Below are positions 62,651 to 64,000 of a DNA stretch of 64,000 nucleotides, in pieces. The stretch comes from an uncultured Alphaproteobacteria bacterium (GTDB lineage: Bacteria; Pseudomonadota; Alphaproteobacteria; MPNO01; UBA830). How positions within the stretch are numbered: position 1 is the first letter of the stretch; each line of letters begins with the position of its first letter. A program made the translations under genes and the position numbers. The notes below the pieces were generated by a model. That model worked only from the letters and a program-made list of their open reading frames with translations, searched no databases and had not been told where the DNA came from. Location of the stretch: NCBI GenBank assembly GCA_913046035.1, contig CAJWSW010000001.1:37411-101410 (forward strand), written 5' to 3'.

Positions 62651-63841
62651 TTAACGGACGTAGAGATGGATCTCGTTAGTTGCGGCCGCACTGCTCGTCA
62701 GTGCCGATAACCTTACTCGATCCAGTGGAAGTCCCATGTCGGACAGGGATCGCAGAACTGTTTCGGCGTTCTTTTTTGAAGAACTAGCCGAGAGGGCCAC
62801 CCGCGCGGCGTTGCCCTGGTTGGGAGCTACTGCAACAAGATCGAACATGGCGTTTGGACGCCGCTGGAGTGCTCGACTTATTGCCTGATAAAGCGGCTGT
62901 TCGTACTGAACGTTAGCGCGGTCAAACCGAATTACGACCAATGGACGACGCTCAGCGGCGGGTCCTATCGGCGATGATGCAAAACCGCTGCTAGCGGTTG
63001 GCGCGGCAGATGAAAATGCGCGATTACCAAGACTTGATCCGAGCATCTCTCCATTTTTAATAGCGAGCGCAAGGGTCGTAAGGTTCGTCCGCTCGGTTCC
63101 AAGGTAATTGCTTTGACGCGATATGTCCTCACTAAGTTCATTAAGCAACCTGTCGATTAGCACCACCGTGCGATTTACCTGGTCTTCAAGGATTGCAAGC
63201 TGACGGTGGTCTTCATCGATTGCGCCGGATAGGCCGTAAGCGGCGCGACTTGTTTCCAACAAATATGCAGACAAAGTAGAAGTGCTGGCCACACCATTGG
63301 CTAGCTTGTTCATCTGGGCAATATCATTTTCGACCTTGGCCAGGTTTGCCTGCGCAACATCCCATTTTTTCACCAATTCTGGGTTCCCAGGCGTCGTGCC
63401 AACTTGGAGTCGTGAATTGATAGCGCCGACGGTCGTATGATAATTTTGAGAATTTTGGATCGTTAGTTTTCGGATTGATTGAAGTTGGGTGTTCTGTTGG
63501 CTTATTTGTGATTGTAACCTCTTCAATTCACCGCGGATTTCAATAACGCGCTGTCCTACATATGTTCCGGTGGTTGTTCCTTGAGAGACTTTCGGCGGGA
63601 TAAAATTTGTCCGACCAAGAGCAGGTGGTGGTGTAAGCGACAATGTCGGTTGAGCGTTAGACTCGGCCCGTGCAGGAGGTATATTAGTTTTGATGTTTTG
63701 TTTGGCTGTCGGATTTTCGCCGGTTAGTGTGGGAAACAATCCGTCTGATACAAAAGAGCACCCGCCGAGCAGGATACCGATCATGACGACAATCGAACTA
63801 TTTTTTACTGTATTCGATCGGGTTTTTCTAATACGGGCCAT
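62651..63841 (-). CDS. Coiled-coil lipoprotein of unknown function with OmpA-like end
   Basis: A 396-residue predicted lipoprotein. The N-terminus has basic residues, a hydrophobic stretch and the lipobox LGGC with the lipidated cysteine at residue 28. A Pro- and Ser-rich linker to about residue 90 is followed by a long helical region (about 100-270) with Q-, N- and L-rich heptads, so probably a coiled coil. The last 100 residues alternate strand- and helix-like segments (VVIRFDRANVQYEQPLYQAI, RVALSASSSKKNAETVLRSL, NEIHLYVR) as in the OmpA/MotB peptidoglycan-binding fold, though the key Asp and Arg of that fold are not clear. ATG 63841 has AAGG eight bases upstream; the frame runs 21 codons further but without family sense. 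A cell-envelope role is likely (inference). Confidence 0.7.
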   Translation of the reverse strand: MARIRKTRSNTVKNSSIVVMIGILLGGCSFVSDGLFPTLTGENPTAKQNIKTNIPPARAESNAQPTLSLTPPPALGRTNFIPPKVSQGTTTGTYVGQRVIEIRGELKRLQSQISQQNTQLQSIRKLTIQNSQNYHTTVGAINSRLQVGTTPGNPELVKKWDVAQANLAKVENDIAQMNKLANGVASTSTLSAYLLETSRAAYGLSGAIDEDHRQLAILEDQVNRTVVLIDRLLNELSEDISRQSNYLGTERTNLTTLALAIKNGEMLGSSLGNRAFSSAAPTASSGFASSPIGPAAERRPLVVIRFDRANVQYEQPLYQAISRALQRRPNAMFDLVAVAPNQGNAARVALSASSSKKNAETVLRSLSDMGLPLDRVRLSALTSSAAATNEIHLYVR

Positions 63842-64000
63842 GGTAAAGGCCTTACCCCCATTTATTTCATTTTTCTCGGGTCCAAACCAAAGCGTGATAA
63901 ACAACTTGCAGAGGTCGTCAAACAGATTACTTGGCTAAACCTAATATATAATACTTTAACGAGTAACCGCCGACAAGCCGATTGTATTGGGCAATGAAAG

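Overview
The window looks like a piece of an alphaproteobacterial chromosome, most likely a free-living Rhodospirillales-like or marine heterotroph. This rests on gene order: rpmH-rnpA-yidD-yidC-engB-argB, def-fmt-truA facing dapE-dapD, tkt-gap-pgk, and rlmN beside argG are arrangements common in that class. The many uptake systems (three MFS carriers, two EamA exporters, one TctCAB carrier) and CoA-linked catabolic genes fit a scavenging heterotroph. No rRNA, phage, insertion sequence, integrase or CRISPR array was seen.

Layout. 1-5570: 3' end of rlmN, argG with an overlapping EamA exporter, yggT-folD, tRNA-Ala(CGC), a peroxiredoxin read as a selenoprotein, and a 59-residue zinc-finger-like protein. 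5981-8888: GlcG-like protein, MFS carrier, rmuC. 9012-19194: housekeeping block (def, fmt, truA, dapE, dapD, HAD nucleotidase, argB, engB, yidC, yidD, rnpA, rpmH). 19482-23259: VTT-domain membrane protein with a flavin disulfide oxidoreductase, a 62-residue membrane protein, and an HcaT-like MFS carrier. 23542-33101: accessory catabolic region with a ThDP enzyme, a PaaK-like ligase, a lipoate-ligase-like protein, an enoyl-CoA hydratase, a nitronate-monooxygenase-like flavoprotein, a two-domain 3-hydroxyacyl-CoA dehydrogenase and a divergent asparaginase-like protein. 33465-37865: tkt-gap-pgk. 37957-44290: redox genes, namely a ferritin-like protein, an SdhA-like flavoprotein with a half-length SdhB-like ferredoxin, and a Rieske oxygenase overlapping an orphan xanthine-dehydrogenase-type large subunit. 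44573-54354: Nudix hydrolase, HMG-CoA-lyase-like enzyme with MFS carrier, CaiB CoA-transferase, two ornithine-cyclodeaminase-family genes and a tripartite tricarboxylate carrier. 55063-64000: two tandem GSTs, an RlmI-like methyltransferase, EamA, gamma-glutamyltransferase, panB-panC and a coiled-coil lipoprotein.

The strongest unusual signal is at 4821-5273 on the minus strand. A complete Bcp/PrxQ-type peroxiredoxin frame carries one in-frame TGA exactly at the peroxidatic cysteine, followed at once by a stem-loop with the layout of a bacterial SECIS element, and the usual resolving cysteine is an asparagine. The Sec machinery (selA, selB, selC, selD) is not in the window and must lie elsewhere for this reading to hold. 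Other points of interest are the ThDP/PaaK-like/LplA-like operon, the ferritin-like/flavoprotein/half-ferredoxin module, the Rieske plus orphan molybdenum-hydroxylase pair, and an intrinsic terminator inside the first codons of the gene overlapping argG.
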